From: Dipteris shenzhenensis
Lineage: Eukaryota > Polypodiophyta > Polypodiopsida > Gleicheniales
Length of the DNA: 64,000 nucleotides
Assembly: GCA_047967505.1 (NCBI GenBank)
Contig: CM106540.1
Strand: one strand, 5' to 3'
Shown: piece after piece, positions 31,061 through 41,815 of the stretch
Numbering within the stretch: position 1 is the stretch's first letter
Layout of the letters: every line of letters begins with the position of its first letter
Made by a program: the position numbers and the translations under genes
Notes under the pieces: generated by a model
Databases searched by the model: none
What the model saw: the letters and a program-made list of their open reading frames with translations, nothing else
What the model was told of the DNA's origin: nothing

Positions 31061-31870
31061 AGAGCCGAAACACAGATCTTCATTTCACAGCTGAAGTATG
31101 CTGGAGAGATACTGAAGGCATTTGGCATGGCTGAGTGCAAGACAGTTGGTACCCCTATGGAGGTTGACGTGAAACTCTCAAACGAGGATTCATCACCACT
31201 GGTGGATGAAACGAAGTACAAAAGGCTTGTAGGTAGTTTGATTTACTTGTGCAACACACGGCCAGACATCAGCCTTGTGACTGGTTCACTAAGCAGGTTT
31301 TCCAATAAGCCCCGAGAGAACCATTAGAGGGCAGGGATGTGGGTGCTGAAATACATCAAAGGCACACGTGATTATGGCATCACCTATACCAAGGGCAACA
31401 TCTTGACCGGATTCTGTGACTCAGATTGGGTAGGAGATCAGTGATAGGTTACTGTTTCTCACTTAGATCTCGAGCTGTGTCATGGGTCTGCAAGAAGTAA
31501 CCCATAATTGCTCTTTCTTCTACCGAGGCTGAGTACAAATCAGCATGCTTTGCTTCTTGTGGGGCAGTGTGGTTGAGGAGGATTCTGGGGGACATGGGTG
31601 CAGTGTAGAACAAGCCTATGTAGTTATCACGTGACAATCAAAGTTGCATGGTGATTGCAAAGAACCCTATGTTCCACGCTCGCACAAAATACATTGAGAT
31701 TCAATATCACTTTGTACGCGAGCTCATCATGGATGGAGAGGTTGACTTGGTGTACTATCCGACTACAGAGAATGTTGCGGACATCTTCACAAAGGCTCTT
31801 GGAAGACACTTGCTATAGAGGCATCTTCATCGACTTGGCATTGGACCGAAAAAGTAAGTTCACTTGCGGG
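31055..31870 (+). pseudogene. Copia-3 RT tail and RNase H
   Basis: Positions 31055-31327 encode QLKYAGEILKAFGMAECKTV and YKRLVGSLIYLCNTRPDISL. Further on come YIKGTRDYGITYTKGN, FCDSDWVGD (RNase H Asp), the STEAEYKSACFASCGAVW block near 31520 and HYFVRELI / VDLVYYPTTENVADIFTKAL near 31705-31800, in shifting frames. This is the end of pol; PPT and LTR follow. Confidence 0.85.
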
Positions 31871-31872
31871 TG

Positions 31873-31887
31873 GACATTGAGGGGGGG
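31873..31887 (+). other. Polypurine tract of Copia-3
   Basis: GACATTGAGGGGGGG lies immediately before the 3' LTR start TGTTAG. It primes plus-strand DNA synthesis in LTR elements. Confidence 0.85.
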
Positions 31888-32596
31888 TGTTAGATATCAA
31901 TGCTCCACTCTCATGTAACTACATGGGAACCAGCTAACTCTACTTCTAAGCCCCCCATATGAGGAGAAGGCATTTGAGTAACTCGATTATCTGGTAGGTC
32001 CAAGTTTGGACACCAAATGGGGGCCATGTGTGGCTTGATGGCTGGACGAAGTTGGCACACTGCCAACTAGGCTACATGCAAGTACAGGAAGGCATCCCAT
32101 GACTACTGCATTGAGGGAAGATGGAGCATTTCTCGGGGTAGCCCACTCTCGGGTTGCGGGGCCCGTTTGGAGTCCCAAATGATCTCGGATGGCTGTGGGC
32201 CGAACGGCGACTATAGGTCAGTTGCTCTATTTTGCACACCGATTTTATCGTGTGGTCGGTGGCCCGACCCCCAGTCGACCGTTTTGGGCGGACTGGGTCG
32301 GTCACCCAATTGAGCCCAACTGACTATGACTGGTGGCTATATAGGAGCAAGCCCGTGAAGCCCATTTCATCACTAGCTACAACAACCCTAATTCCTTAGC
32401 ATCCAGCCTCCGTCCTCTACTGTTTCCAGCTCGCCATCAAAGCTTCTTTCACAGGAGTGCACGGTTGGGAGGCAGTGCCATCTATTATATTAGCTCCATA
32501 GTAATCAAATTTTTGATTCTCCATACTATCTGTGTTCTCTCTTGCATACGAGACCTTGTTATCTGTTGAGCACATACGTTGTATTGTTTTCTTATA
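31888..32596 (+). repeat. 3' LTR of Copia-3 (709 bp)
   Basis: It begins TGTTAGATATCAATGC after the PPT and ends TTTTCTTATA. A TATA-like CTATATAGGAGC lies at 32337, upstream of the expected transcript start. Its final 260 bp match the truncated 5' LTR. Confidence 0.88.
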
Positions 32597-33099
32597 GCTT
32601 TGTATGAGTGTAAAAATAGAATTGTTTGCAACTACAAAAGTACTATGATTGTTAGGGAAGATAGAGGTAGCAGATGGATGGTGGTCCCAATGCTACCTTG
32701 TATTCAGCCTTGCAACTAGGAGTGGCCAATTGGTTCTTGCTCAACTAAGAAATTCATGAACTACCCAAGAAGAAGAAAAAACCAAAAGTGGAACACTTGT
32801 TTCAAAACAACGAACCCAATTTTAGTCACAAAAAGCATGCAGTTGTGGATTACCTCTTTTGGTATAGAAAAGACCAAGGTGCTTAGTACCTTGCAAATAG
32901 CAAAACATTTGCTTCATAGCCTACCAATTCTTACTCCTCGAGCTATGAATAAATCTACTGAAGATGACACCCCGTAGCTATACGTTTGGCCTTGTGTTGT
33001 ATAAATAGATCAAACAACCCATAGCCTACTAGTACAAAGTCTAATCAAATGGCTAAGCTATGTATACATCCTCATCCAATCTTCATGCAAGAAAGCATC

Positions 33100-34480
33100 C
33101 TTTATGTTCAATTGGTGTGTAGTAAAGAAATCATGCATTTTATAATAGTCACCTTGGAAGTGGGAGCAAAAATCTCTTGGAAGTCAATACCCTTCAGCTG
33201 TGCATAACCTTTGCAACAAGCCTTGCTTTCAAATAGTCAACTAAGCCCTCAAATTTTCATTTGAAATTTTAGGTTAATTGCCTTCTTCCCATACGACAAA
33301 TCTATTAGATTCCATATATCCTTATGCATGATAGAATCATCCAATCTTTTTCCTCCTTTGCATCTTCAAAGGAGAGTGACTCCTCTTCGATACATGTGCT
33401 CTCAAAAACATAATCAATAAGTAATGTAGATGCATTATGAGATGTTGAGCATGTCTTGTAAGACCATGCCATATTGTATCCCTAACAACCATTTGGGCAT
33501 CCATTTGGATGTTTGAATTGCTATCATCTCCTAATTCACTACATCTACACAATTGCATCATCTCTAAGCTTATTTGTGCATATTAGCAAGTTGATCATTT
33601 AGCAAAAGAGGTTGCTATCCTATTGTTATGCTGACCCATATAGTACAGCATCAAGGAATTAAACAAATCTTGTGGATTGATTTATTGCTATTTTGTTCAA
33701 GAACGCAAAGGTTGAATTGAGTTATCCATAAAAATAAAATTTGTACTTGCTATAATCCACATTATGACTAGACGGTAGAGTCTATAGCCTTTGCTTTCCA
33801 AACTATGACTTAAAAAAATACATTTTACGACTTTGTCAATCATCAAGCTTGGTTCTATGTTGCTTTAGCACTAGTGCATATACCAAGCATCCAAACACTC
33901 GAAGATGTGCATCTATTTTTTTTTTTTCCATACTAAGTTTCATATAGGGTTACTATCTACAAGGCTTCTGGGGGACATCTATCCATCAAATATGTTGCAC
34001 ACATGATGGCTTCCAAAATGAAAAAATGTTGGGAAAACCTTGACCCTTCTATTTTTCCTGTTAGCCACATTGTTCCACTATGGAGTGTATGGCACAATGC
34101 ACTAACAAATAATGCCTTTGTCTACCATTTAACAATGAAAATCCTTTGACATATACTCTACCTACAAAGAGTACCAACTTTGGAACCTAACATATTTCTA
34201 GCAATCAAGACAATTTACAAAATGTGGAAAGTGCACAAATACCTCATAATTTTCCTCCATAGGATATACCCATGTAAATCTAGAATAATCATCAACACAA
34301 TTCATAAAATAGAGGCATCCACCAATGGATGTTGTCCACATGGAACCGCATACATCACTTTGAATGAGCTATAGTTTTCTAACACCTCCAATTGAACCAT
34401 CTTTTGGGAATAATACCCAACGCATTTCCCTCAAGATACACCCCTCCTAAACATGACAATAGGAGCATGTATTCTTGGCA
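33100..34480 (-). pseudogene. Copia-4 integrase and RT start
   Basis: Minus-strand translation across frames shows YFMNCVDDYSRFTWVYPM (first catalytic Asp), GIICQCIVPYTP-like and NRKNR blocks, then DKVVKCIFLSHSLESKGYRL. Near 33260-33130, KGYAQLKGIDFQEIFAPTSK marks the RT start. The second catalytic Asp region is unreadable. Confidence 0.6.
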
Positions 34481-34499
34481 TCTCAAATGCCATATCATG

Positions 34500-34860
34500 C
34501 CTATGTAAGCATTGTAAGCTACAAAAATTTAGATTTCCAAATGAGGCATGCCAAATATTTGCATCTACGATCTTTAAAGTAGTAGCAACAACTGACAAAT
34601 CATCGTGTGCAACTCTCTTATACTAGTCCATCTTATGTAGGCCATGGCATAATGTACTTAAACAAACAATGATGTACCAATCCCTAATTTTGTGAGCCAT
34701 GCAACTGTCATGAACGAATTTAACAACTATATGAATCCTAGCAATTGATGCAACTGAGAGGAGATCTTTCTTATTCATAGGTACCCATAAAACATTAGAG
34801 AGTGTAAGTTTCCCACCAATACTTGTGATGAGCACCACTTTTCTAACTCCTTTCACAAAA
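34500..34860 (-). pseudogene. Copia-4 protease end and pre-integrase
   Basis: Minus-strand 34856-34623 encodes VVLITSIGGKLTLSNVLWVP followed by MNKKDLLSVASIARIHIVVK, the segment between the protease active site and the integrase finger in copia polyproteins. The D-S-G triad region upstream is not clear. Confidence 0.6.
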
Positions 34861-34895
34861 TATGATGAGTTTTTTGCACATGTGGTTGCACCTCC

Positions 34896-36990
34896 ATGAA
34901 TGCATCCCTAAGAGAGGTTAACATGCTTTGTTTTTGCAAAGTAATGTGCTTGTTGCTAGCACCACTATCAAAAGACCAACTATTGGCATCTAACATGTAT
35001 CATGAAAAGAAGGATTATAGGTACACACCATTGAGAATACCAAATTCTCAACGTATGCATGAGTGTGTGCAAAATTTTAAATTCTTTCTTCTCCCCAATA
35101 GATGTAATAGTCTCAATCATTGCCATACCTACATCCTTTTTTTCCTTCTAAATCTGCTTCTTCACTCATGGATTAGGATTCTAGCAATCATTACATGGGC
35201 CCTTCTTCTTTTTTTCTTCTTGACATCCTTGTTAGAAGTATTGGTGGAAGAAAATTTTCTTCTATTACCCCCATTGAGTTTCCCTTTTCCCTTATGGCCT
35301 ATAATAAAAATCTGATCTTCAGCCATCAAACAATAACAATTTTTCTTGGATTGCTCATCTTGCAAGATTAAATTAGCAGGCTTGTCAAATATGAATGCAT
35401 CCTAGCTTGTATCGATAAACATAGGTGTAGTCATGGCAACACCTCATTATAATTTTTCCTGGACTGCTCATGTTGCAAGATTAAATTAACAGGCTTGTCA
35501 AATATGAATGCATCCTAGCTTGTATCGATAAACATAGGTGTAGTCATGGCAAAACCTCGATAGAATTCAGCATGGCATTCAATATCATGGGCATCAATGA
35601 ACATAAACATAGGTTTAGCCATCAAACCATTACAATTTTTTTTGGACTGCTCATCTTGCAAGATTAAATTAATAGGCTTGTCAAATGTGAATGCATCTTA
35701 GATTGTATTCATAAACATAGGTGTAGTTATGGAAAAACCTTGATAGAATTCAGCATGGCATTTAATATCATGGGCACCAATGAAGCATCTACAACAAACT
35801 CATCCACATTGGCTGATTGTTCCTTAAGGTCTTTCACCATAGTTAGGAACTCATCCATGTTATCTCCCTCTTGCATCTTAAGATTCTCAAGTTACCTTCT
35901 TAAAAATGCTATACATGATTCATTGCGCACTTTATACATGCTTGAAAAGTGTCTCAAGCCCCCTTGGTCGTATAATGACCAAATATTAGGAATGATGGTT
36001 CATCACATGACAATGCTATCAAAGCATGCGCATTGGCATTTCATCCATCCCAACTCTCTTATTTGTTAGTAGGTTGTGCAACAAGAGCAATTGCATGTGT
36101 CACTGACACATTCCTCCAATCCTGTCAAATCTTAGTACCAAAGTGTGTTCCCATACAGCACAACACTACAATCATAAGTACCTGAAATAAAATCTCCAAG
36201 GCACTAGGCACACCTAGCATGCTACACTGCTTACCATCCTGAGACTGATGGAAAGTCAGAAAGAACCAAAATTGTAGAAGAACTAAGTGTACTGCCCAAA
36301 CAAACATGGGAAGACCTAAAAGGCATAATTAGCATTGACATCTATCATTGGTGGTGGTTCATGCTGAACCAATCCTCGTAAGATCGTAACAAATTTTTTA
36401 TACCTATTGATAGACTGGTAAGTAATATGGCTTTAGCATCACCATCATCCACTTGAACATAGAGCGCTTGGAGTTGCTTAATTATGGGTAGCTAAAGAAT
36501 TACCATCTGCCATTCATAGAGCAAACAATTTTTGCTTAACATAATTTTTGGATTTCTTACTCTTGATCCAAACAAGCACTTGAGCATTGACCAATTCTGT
36601 CTGTGGTTTTGGTAATTTCAACATGATGAAAAAACTCCATGCCAAGGGCCGTTCCCAGAAGTCCTAATGCTTTCTCATTTTTTAAGTCCCAAGCTTGCAT
36701 TTTCTTTAAACCCTAGTTAGTCCCTTAGACGACCCCCCCAGAGACTTTCCATGAAGATAAGTCGCATGAACAATTTCCAAGATAAAAAGTTCCGATCGCC
36801 CCTTTTTACTATAGAAGCATCTAGTATCCTTGACTTGAAAATCTTGGTGCACGTGTCCATGTCTACTATAGTAATTGATTGCACATGTCTGCTAGCATGT
36901 CTAGGGCAAGAGCTCTTTTCCTCTGATAGCTTTGTGGACTCTTGAAAGTTCTAAGAGATTTGGTGACATTGAATCTGGGTGACCTCATTT
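34896..36990 (-). pseudogene. Copia-4 gag with internal tandem repeats
   Basis: The C-terminal basic part reads HKGKGKLNGGNRRKFSSTNT (about 35310-35250). A block around FIFDKPANLILQDEQSKKN occurs three times at 35361, 35473 and 35656 (periods 112 and 183 bp). The N-terminal core is recognisable near 35900-35820 (EGDNMDEFLTMVKDLKEQ). It is thoroughly interrupted. Confidence 0.6.
35340..35770 (-). repeat. Three tandem repeats in Copia-4 gag
   Basis: TTGCAAGATTAAATT marks the repeated site at 35361, 35473 and 35656. ATAAACATAGGTGTAGT recurs in each unit. The unequal periods show a duplication followed by partial loss or gain. Confidence 0.8.
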
Positions 36991-37026
36991 GGATAATCTT
37001 CACTTGATCCCATGAGAGCATTGAAT

Positions 37027-37522
37027 GCCCTGATACCAATTGTTGGCTATCTGTGGTCATGGTTGAATACTCACGGATATCAAACTATACAACAATCACT
37101 TACATGAAATATAACAACTAAGCAAAAAGACCCAAGAGGGATTTCACACAAAAATTGTTATTTTGTTGCATAAAGCCTCACAAACCTCCATGCATCCCCT
37201 ATGGGGCTTGTTGTGGAGGTGTACAAAAGATGATCACAAGTCACATAGACTACAATATCCCACCAATAGGAGTCGGTACACAACTGAACCAGAACTGCAT
37301 GAAGTGACAAACTATTCCTATACATAGTTGGACATAAGAACTAGAGAAGTTGTCACACACACAACATAAGGTCCACAAATCTTATTCCACATAGGACAAG
37401 TGAAGTCGGTGATATGCCGTGGAGTGTTCATATAGAGCTAGCACTGTCTCAATAGTTTGGAGAGTGAACATTGCTAGCAACACCTCTAATCCACATTGAG
37501 AGTCACTAAGTAGTAGCCAACG
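37027..37522 (-). repeat. PBS and probable 5' LTR of Copia-4
   Basis: The minus-strand PBS TGGTATCAGGGC ends at 37027. Two bases upstream the LTR end GCCAACA lies at 37041-37047 (plus strand TGTTGGC). A matching inverted terminus GCCAACG at 37516-37522 suggests a 482-bp LTR, but this right end is only a candidate. Confidence 0.5.
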
Positions 37523-37719
37523 GTCGCAGACCACCAGTATTTAGAGGCCATCTCCTCCATGATTCTCGGTTGACTCTTGTGAAAGCCAGGCAGAGCTCAA
37601 AGATTCGAGGTATGCATGAAGATCTAAGAGCCACTATGTACCACATGATGGCACCCATGCATGACTGCCAAGTTTCATGGGTAGAAACCCATTATCTCAC
37701 CTTTAATATCCCTACAAAT

Positions 37720-38100
37720 TTACCAAAGCAATCTTGAGAATCTAATAGAGCTTTCATTGTTGCCAGTCACAACTAAATCATCTATATACAAAAGAGCCAT
37801 GATGATATCTTTCTCACAAAGTTTGTAGTAGAAAGTATGATATACATTGGACTTTATGTATCCTAAACTAGAAAAATACTTCTGAATTTTGCTATCCAAA
37901 ATTTCCAAGTGCTTTCTTTAATCCATAAAGACTTTTCTAAAGTCAGCAAACCTGATTCTCTTTGCCATTTTCAACATACCTCAGTGGTTGTTGCAAGTAT
38001 ACTTCTTTGACAATTAAGACTTACTTGGGATGTGCCCAAGAATAGGGTTGCTTGGGATCAAGATTCTTAGTTATCAACCTTGTATCCTGTGGCTATCATG
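37720..38100 (-). pseudogene. Copia RT fragment (YIDD)
   Basis: Minus-strand 37908-37720 encodes KYFSSLGYIKSNVYHTFYYK and DIIMALLYIDDLVVTGNNES, the segment around RT motif C with YIDD. Upstream (to about 38100) the reading is broken. It resembles the RT of the copia element at 49.8-52.7 kb (LGYMKSNANHSLYYK) and is a separate truncated insertion beside Copia-4. Confidence 0.75.
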
Positions 38101-38640
38101 GCTCCTTAAAATTTGACTCAGTTTTCTTAACAATTCTTGCCTGAAAATCAACAAACTATGTGCTCCAAGTACCCCCATTGAGTGCAAGATGGACATTGGC
38201 TCAATCTAGGCCATGAGTGCCTTAATCAAGTCCTAGATGGAGATTATCTCAATTTAGCTCATGATTTTGAGAGGCATGTTTTGGTTATTGGCCGCTGAGC
38301 CATGGGGCTATGACTTGTAGATATTCACCAAATGCAATTATCTTCTAAGGCTTTTGCACTCAGCTGGTTCAAGTAATCATTTTCTTCAAGTGATTTTTGT
38401 GGGCAATTAGTGCATTCTTTTGCAATGGAAAAAATTAATGATGACATCTTTAAGATTCGGCCAAGGAGGGAATCCAAGGAGGCCTATGATATAGGCAGAG
38501 GGGGCAACATAGTACTTGGTAGGTGACACACTAAATAGTATTACATGGGATGTTAGTACCATCTCTTATAGCTATTGAAGTGTACTTGACACAACAAGGA
38601 AAGTGAAAATTTATGTTAGGTAATTCTGGAAAGTACCTCT
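38101..38640. other. No recognised feature
   Basis: Scattered short open pieces but no convincing motif. Confidence 0.35.
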
Positions 38641-38649
38641 TTTCATCCA

Positions 38650-39160
38650 TGATATTGATGGAAAAATTATGATGCTCAAATTTAATCATGGTTTACATTT
38701 TGGTTGTGTCTCAAACATTTTAGCCCAAAGGCCCAGCAATTTTAAGGAGGTCATGCAATTGGCTAAGCTATATGAGCTTGAGTATAACATGGAGGAGAAG
38801 AATATTGGAACTGGTCATTTTGGAAGCACTTCATATGATACCATGCTAGTTATGACTTCAACAAGCCCTTCTATTCCTAGGTATATTACTAGATATGGGA
38901 GTAATTTGGGACATACTAAGACCTATAAGGCAGAGAATGCAAAGGCCACATTTATTCCTCTTCTAAAGGATGACATGGTTGATAAAAAAGAGGATCTTCT
39001 TAAGTAGCTATCTCAGGCTCTTATTGAGGAGAAAAAAAAGAATCAATGTTTTCTTTGTGGAAAAAGGTGGACTATAGAGAGCATAGATGTGTATGCAAGG
39101 GAATAGAGATTGATGACAAGGATGTTTTTTATGAACTAGTGGTAGAAATCAAAATTTCAT
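38650..39160 (+). pseudogene. gag-like retroelement fragment
   Basis: Reads MMLKFNHGLHFGCVSNILAQ, then RPSNFKEVMQLAKLYELEYN. Downstream is CFLCGKK...EHRC, a possible decayed zinc knuckle (about 39045-39085, one base out of frame). The Arg-Pro-x-Asn-Phe-x-Glu-Val helix followed by a knuckle resembles Ty3/gypsy-type gag. The identification is tentative. The open stretch right after it (39167-39448, 93 residues, acidic) is unrecognised. Confidence 0.4.
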
Positions 39161-39166
39161 GATTGT

Positions 39167-39448
39167 GTGAATGAAGAAAAATATGTCGATGAATTATCCC
39201 AAAGAGTGGCTTCTTTTTCACGTGACTCGGGTCATTTTGCTTGGGGGGACTCATCGACAAATGGTGATACCATGCAAAGATCTAAAGAACTTGCCAACGA
39301 TGGAATGTGGAGATTATTGATGGACTATATGTGTGATGATAGAGACTTTGATGAGAGTTCTTTTATAGAGAATGACGAGTTATTTTGGGAGACTCAGTTA
39401 GTTTTGTATAGCATTCCTCTAGAGTCTAGAGGGTTAAATGGGCTCTAA
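39167..39448 (+). CDS. Hypothetical 93-residue open frame, unrecognised
   Basis: Begins MNEEKYVDELSQRVASFSRD and is strongly acidic (MCDDRDFDESSFIENDELFW). It lies directly after the gag-like fragment on the same strand and may be a further relic of that element. No start context, intron or domain supports a host gene. Confidence 0.2.
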   Translation: MNEEKYVDELSQRVASFSRDSGHFAWGDSSTNGDTMQRSKELANDGMWRLLMDYMCDDRDFDESSFIENDELFWETQLVLYSIPLESRGLNGL

Positions 39449-41080
39449 ATGTGTATACAAGCTCTTAGGCTGAAGAGCTATTTCAACAATAGGCCTATCC
39501 ACATATAAAATTTATTTGAAAGCTTGGAGGCAAAGAGCATACAAGATCTCTAATATAGACACAAGTGTGATTTCCAGCTTTTTACTAGACAAACAGTATC
39601 GAAATACTTGTTAGCACTAATCATCCAAAATTAGTACACGTAGATAGTGCATCTATATCCAAGGTCATCTTTAGTCCTCTAGGTTCTCTTTGAAATCCTT
39701 GCAAAAATTGGTCCAAATCCATTAGGGCAAGGTATACATGACCCCATAAGAATGCATACATGGTTTGATGCAAAAGCATTTGGATAGTACAATGCTTGGG
39801 ACCACTTCTTGATTTCCAATCAAAGAGACTTGCATATATTCTATCCAGACTAAGACAAAGAAATAGATAGCAATAGATACACATAGTAAAAGAGAGGGGA
39901 GTAAGCAATAGAAAGGCAAGGTTGAAAAAAGGGAGTTACCTTGCACCATGCTTGATAAAAACCATACACAATTCAAAGTATATTGAAAAGTCTTTATAGT
40001 TTTATGACAAGCTTTCACTCCTAGTTGTTAGCTCATTTTGTAAGTGATCAATCTAAGTGTGAATGCCTAGTGTGATAATTATTGGGGTGTATTGCACCCC
40101 GACTGACATGTGTGTGCATGCAAATTGTTCTTTCTCATATGTTTGGGTGCATATGTTTATAAACATGTGCATACACCTCTCTCACAAATGTGTGTGTGTG
40201 TGCATGTGTGCGTGCATGCACGTGTGCATATTGGCTAGTGTGCTTGAACGTTTAAGGCAAGGTGCACCATTCAAATCCGGCCCGTGGGGGGGAGGGGGGT
40301 CACACACCTATTTGTAAACATTTTAATAAATACTTTTTAAAATATTTTCCCATTTGTCTATGAGCAGCAGGCCGGTCATGGGTATGATAGTGCCACATGT
40401 AGGAGCACCCTATTTTATATCTTGTATAGTGAAAATTACTAATGTAAGAAGAAAAGACACTCAGTTGAGGTATTTTTTCAATGCAGGTGTCCAATTGTCA
40501 ATGTAGGAAGAAAAGGAAGTTGGTCAATGTAAGAAGAAAAGGAAGCTATTTTTGAGCGAGGTTTTTTAGATCAAGTGAGAGAGAGACTAAATAAGAATAC
40601 TTTATATATTATTTTAGTGGTACCTTTACTCATCCATGCATATGCCATTGCACACATACTAGCATTGATTTATGCAATTCATGCATACCCTTCAAATCAA
40701 GGATATGATGGAGCATCATAATATCATTTTATAATCCTAATTTTTTATGAGACATTAAAACACATTAGGGGAATTTCAGACTCAGAAAAGGCCTCATAAG
40801 GAGTGAACTAGCGAAATTGATTAAGAACTAACAAACCCATAACAAGGTCCCAGCACTCCCAAATGAGTTAAAAAAATTACATCTCCCTAGAAGTTTGGTG
40901 GTTCTAAAAGTGCAGGATTCTCTCCCACTTGGTGGGCCCCCTTGGAAAAAGGTTCCCCTTTTACACTCCAAGGTGGTCCCCATTCCCATAAGGTGGCTCA
41001 CTGGTACTACACCCCCAAAAGTTTGAATTTTTTCATAAAGTTTAAAAAATGGCCTGAAACTCGTCCAAAGCTTCTTCCAA
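39449..41080. other. Unrecognised DNA with simple repeats
   Basis: Holds a TG/TGCA-rich stretch (40160-40232), a possible SINE head (40228-40290) and three irregular 26-bp units AATGTARGAAGAAAAGG (40441, 40500, 40526). No gene is supported; minus-strand open stretches at 39.6-40.0 kb lack motifs. Confidence 0.4.
40228..40320 (+). mobile_element. Possible tRNA-derived SINE fragment
   Basis: TGGCTAGTGTGCTTGA resembles an A box and CATTCAAATCCGGC, 20 bases on, a B box; a G-rich run follows. Weaker than the 23.6 kb case. Confidence 0.25.
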
Positions 41081-41215
41081 ACCATAAATCACTTTGCAAC
41101 CCCATTAAATCCTTCTTTTGCTCACCATAATTACTTTCCAACACCTAATGCCTAATTCTTGTCACCATAATCACTTTTCAACCCCTAAATCCGATTTCTT
41201 CTCATCACTTTGTTA
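41081..41215 (+). repeat. Minisatellite, ~40-43-bp unit, three copies
   Basis: ACCATAAATCACTTTGCAAC, ACCATAATTACTTTCCAAC and ACCATAATCACTTTTCAAC start units at 41081, 41124 and 41164. Confidence 0.75.
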
Positions 41216-41605
41216 CATTCTAATCCCAAACCTTTGCTGCTTCCACAGATTCTGCACTACACTATGCTAATCTCAAATCTTAGTTTCTTTGACTTCTCAT
41301 TTGCAAATGTATTTCAAAATTTGCTCATGACTACATTGCAAGATTTCACCAACAAGCCAAAAAAAGGACTTGAAAATGCTGTGACTCGTCAATGCAGTGG
41401 CCAAGACTATTAAAAGAAAAAATAAACCAACTACAACAACAAGGAGCAAGGCATGTTGACTTCAGTTTGAACATTTGTTTACTTTAATATATGGGATATG
41501 GTCTTCGAGGCTTAGTTAATTATCACAAATGGATTGGTCATACTAGTGCTAAAGCCTAATTTGCCAAGATTCACTTGATTAGGACTGTAGGAGAAATTAA
41601 AAGCT
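41216..41605. other. No recognised feature
   Basis: Nothing supported. Confidence 0.35.
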
Positions 41606-41815
41606 TATAGTTACTCCTGGGGCACCAACTCAATATGTAATATGTTACTACCCTCGTCTAAAATCTAGGGTATGGGGCAACAAGGTCTATATAGAATATG
41701 CATGGATTTCCTTTACTTTTCAAATATGCAAGGGAAAAATATAAAAATTTCATGTCCCCCCTTCCACAAAATATAAGGTATATACCTTGAAAAATCTAAA
41801 AGATTTTAAAAATGA
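41606..41815 (+). repeat. Dispersed repeat R, copy 1
   Basis: GGGGCACCAACTCAAT, ATATGCATGGAT and AAATATGCAAGGGAAAAATAT recur in the same order at 54590-54850. The second copy abuts a family B LINE 5' region, so this may be a LINE 5' UTR piece or an independent element. Confidence 0.65.

Larger units (their letters stand above)
27572..32596 (+). mobile_element. Copia-3: near full-length Ty1/copia retrotransposon, inactive
   Basis: A plus-strand element with truncated 5' LTR (27572-27830), primer-binding site (27831-27842), gag (27901-28720), protease (28790-28870), pre-integrase and integrase (28990-30078), RT (30420-31060), RNase H (31200-31830), polypurine tract (31873-31887) and complete 3' LTR (31888-32596). 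Domain order PR-INT-RT-RH defines Ty1/copia. Frameshifts, about ten stops and loss of an integrase catalytic Asp make it non-autonomous. The shared LTR parts are still clearly alike, so the insertion is not among the oldest here. No target duplication can be checked because the 5' end is missing. Confidence 0.9.
32640..37040 (-). mobile_element. Copia-4: decayed Ty1/copia retrotransposon
   Basis: In the minus direction: PBS TGGTATCAGGGC (37038-37027), gag (about 36990-34900, with an internal tandem repeat), protease/pre-integrase (34856-34623), integrase (about 34480-33800), start of RT (about 33300-33100) and a residual RNase H (SCKAEYKVA near 32700). Protein blocks include LTLSNVLWVPMNKKDLLSVA, MNCVDDYSRFTWVYPM, VVKCIFLSHSLESKGYRLYR and KGYAQLKGIDFQEIFAPTSK. 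Stops are abundant and most of RT is gone. No 3' LTR was recognised at the left. Confidence 0.7.

Noticed and set aside
35340-35770. Regularly repeated units that might suggest a CRISPR-like array
   Set aside because: They are tandem duplications of gag coding sequence in a plant retrotransposon, with no spacers or cas genes.
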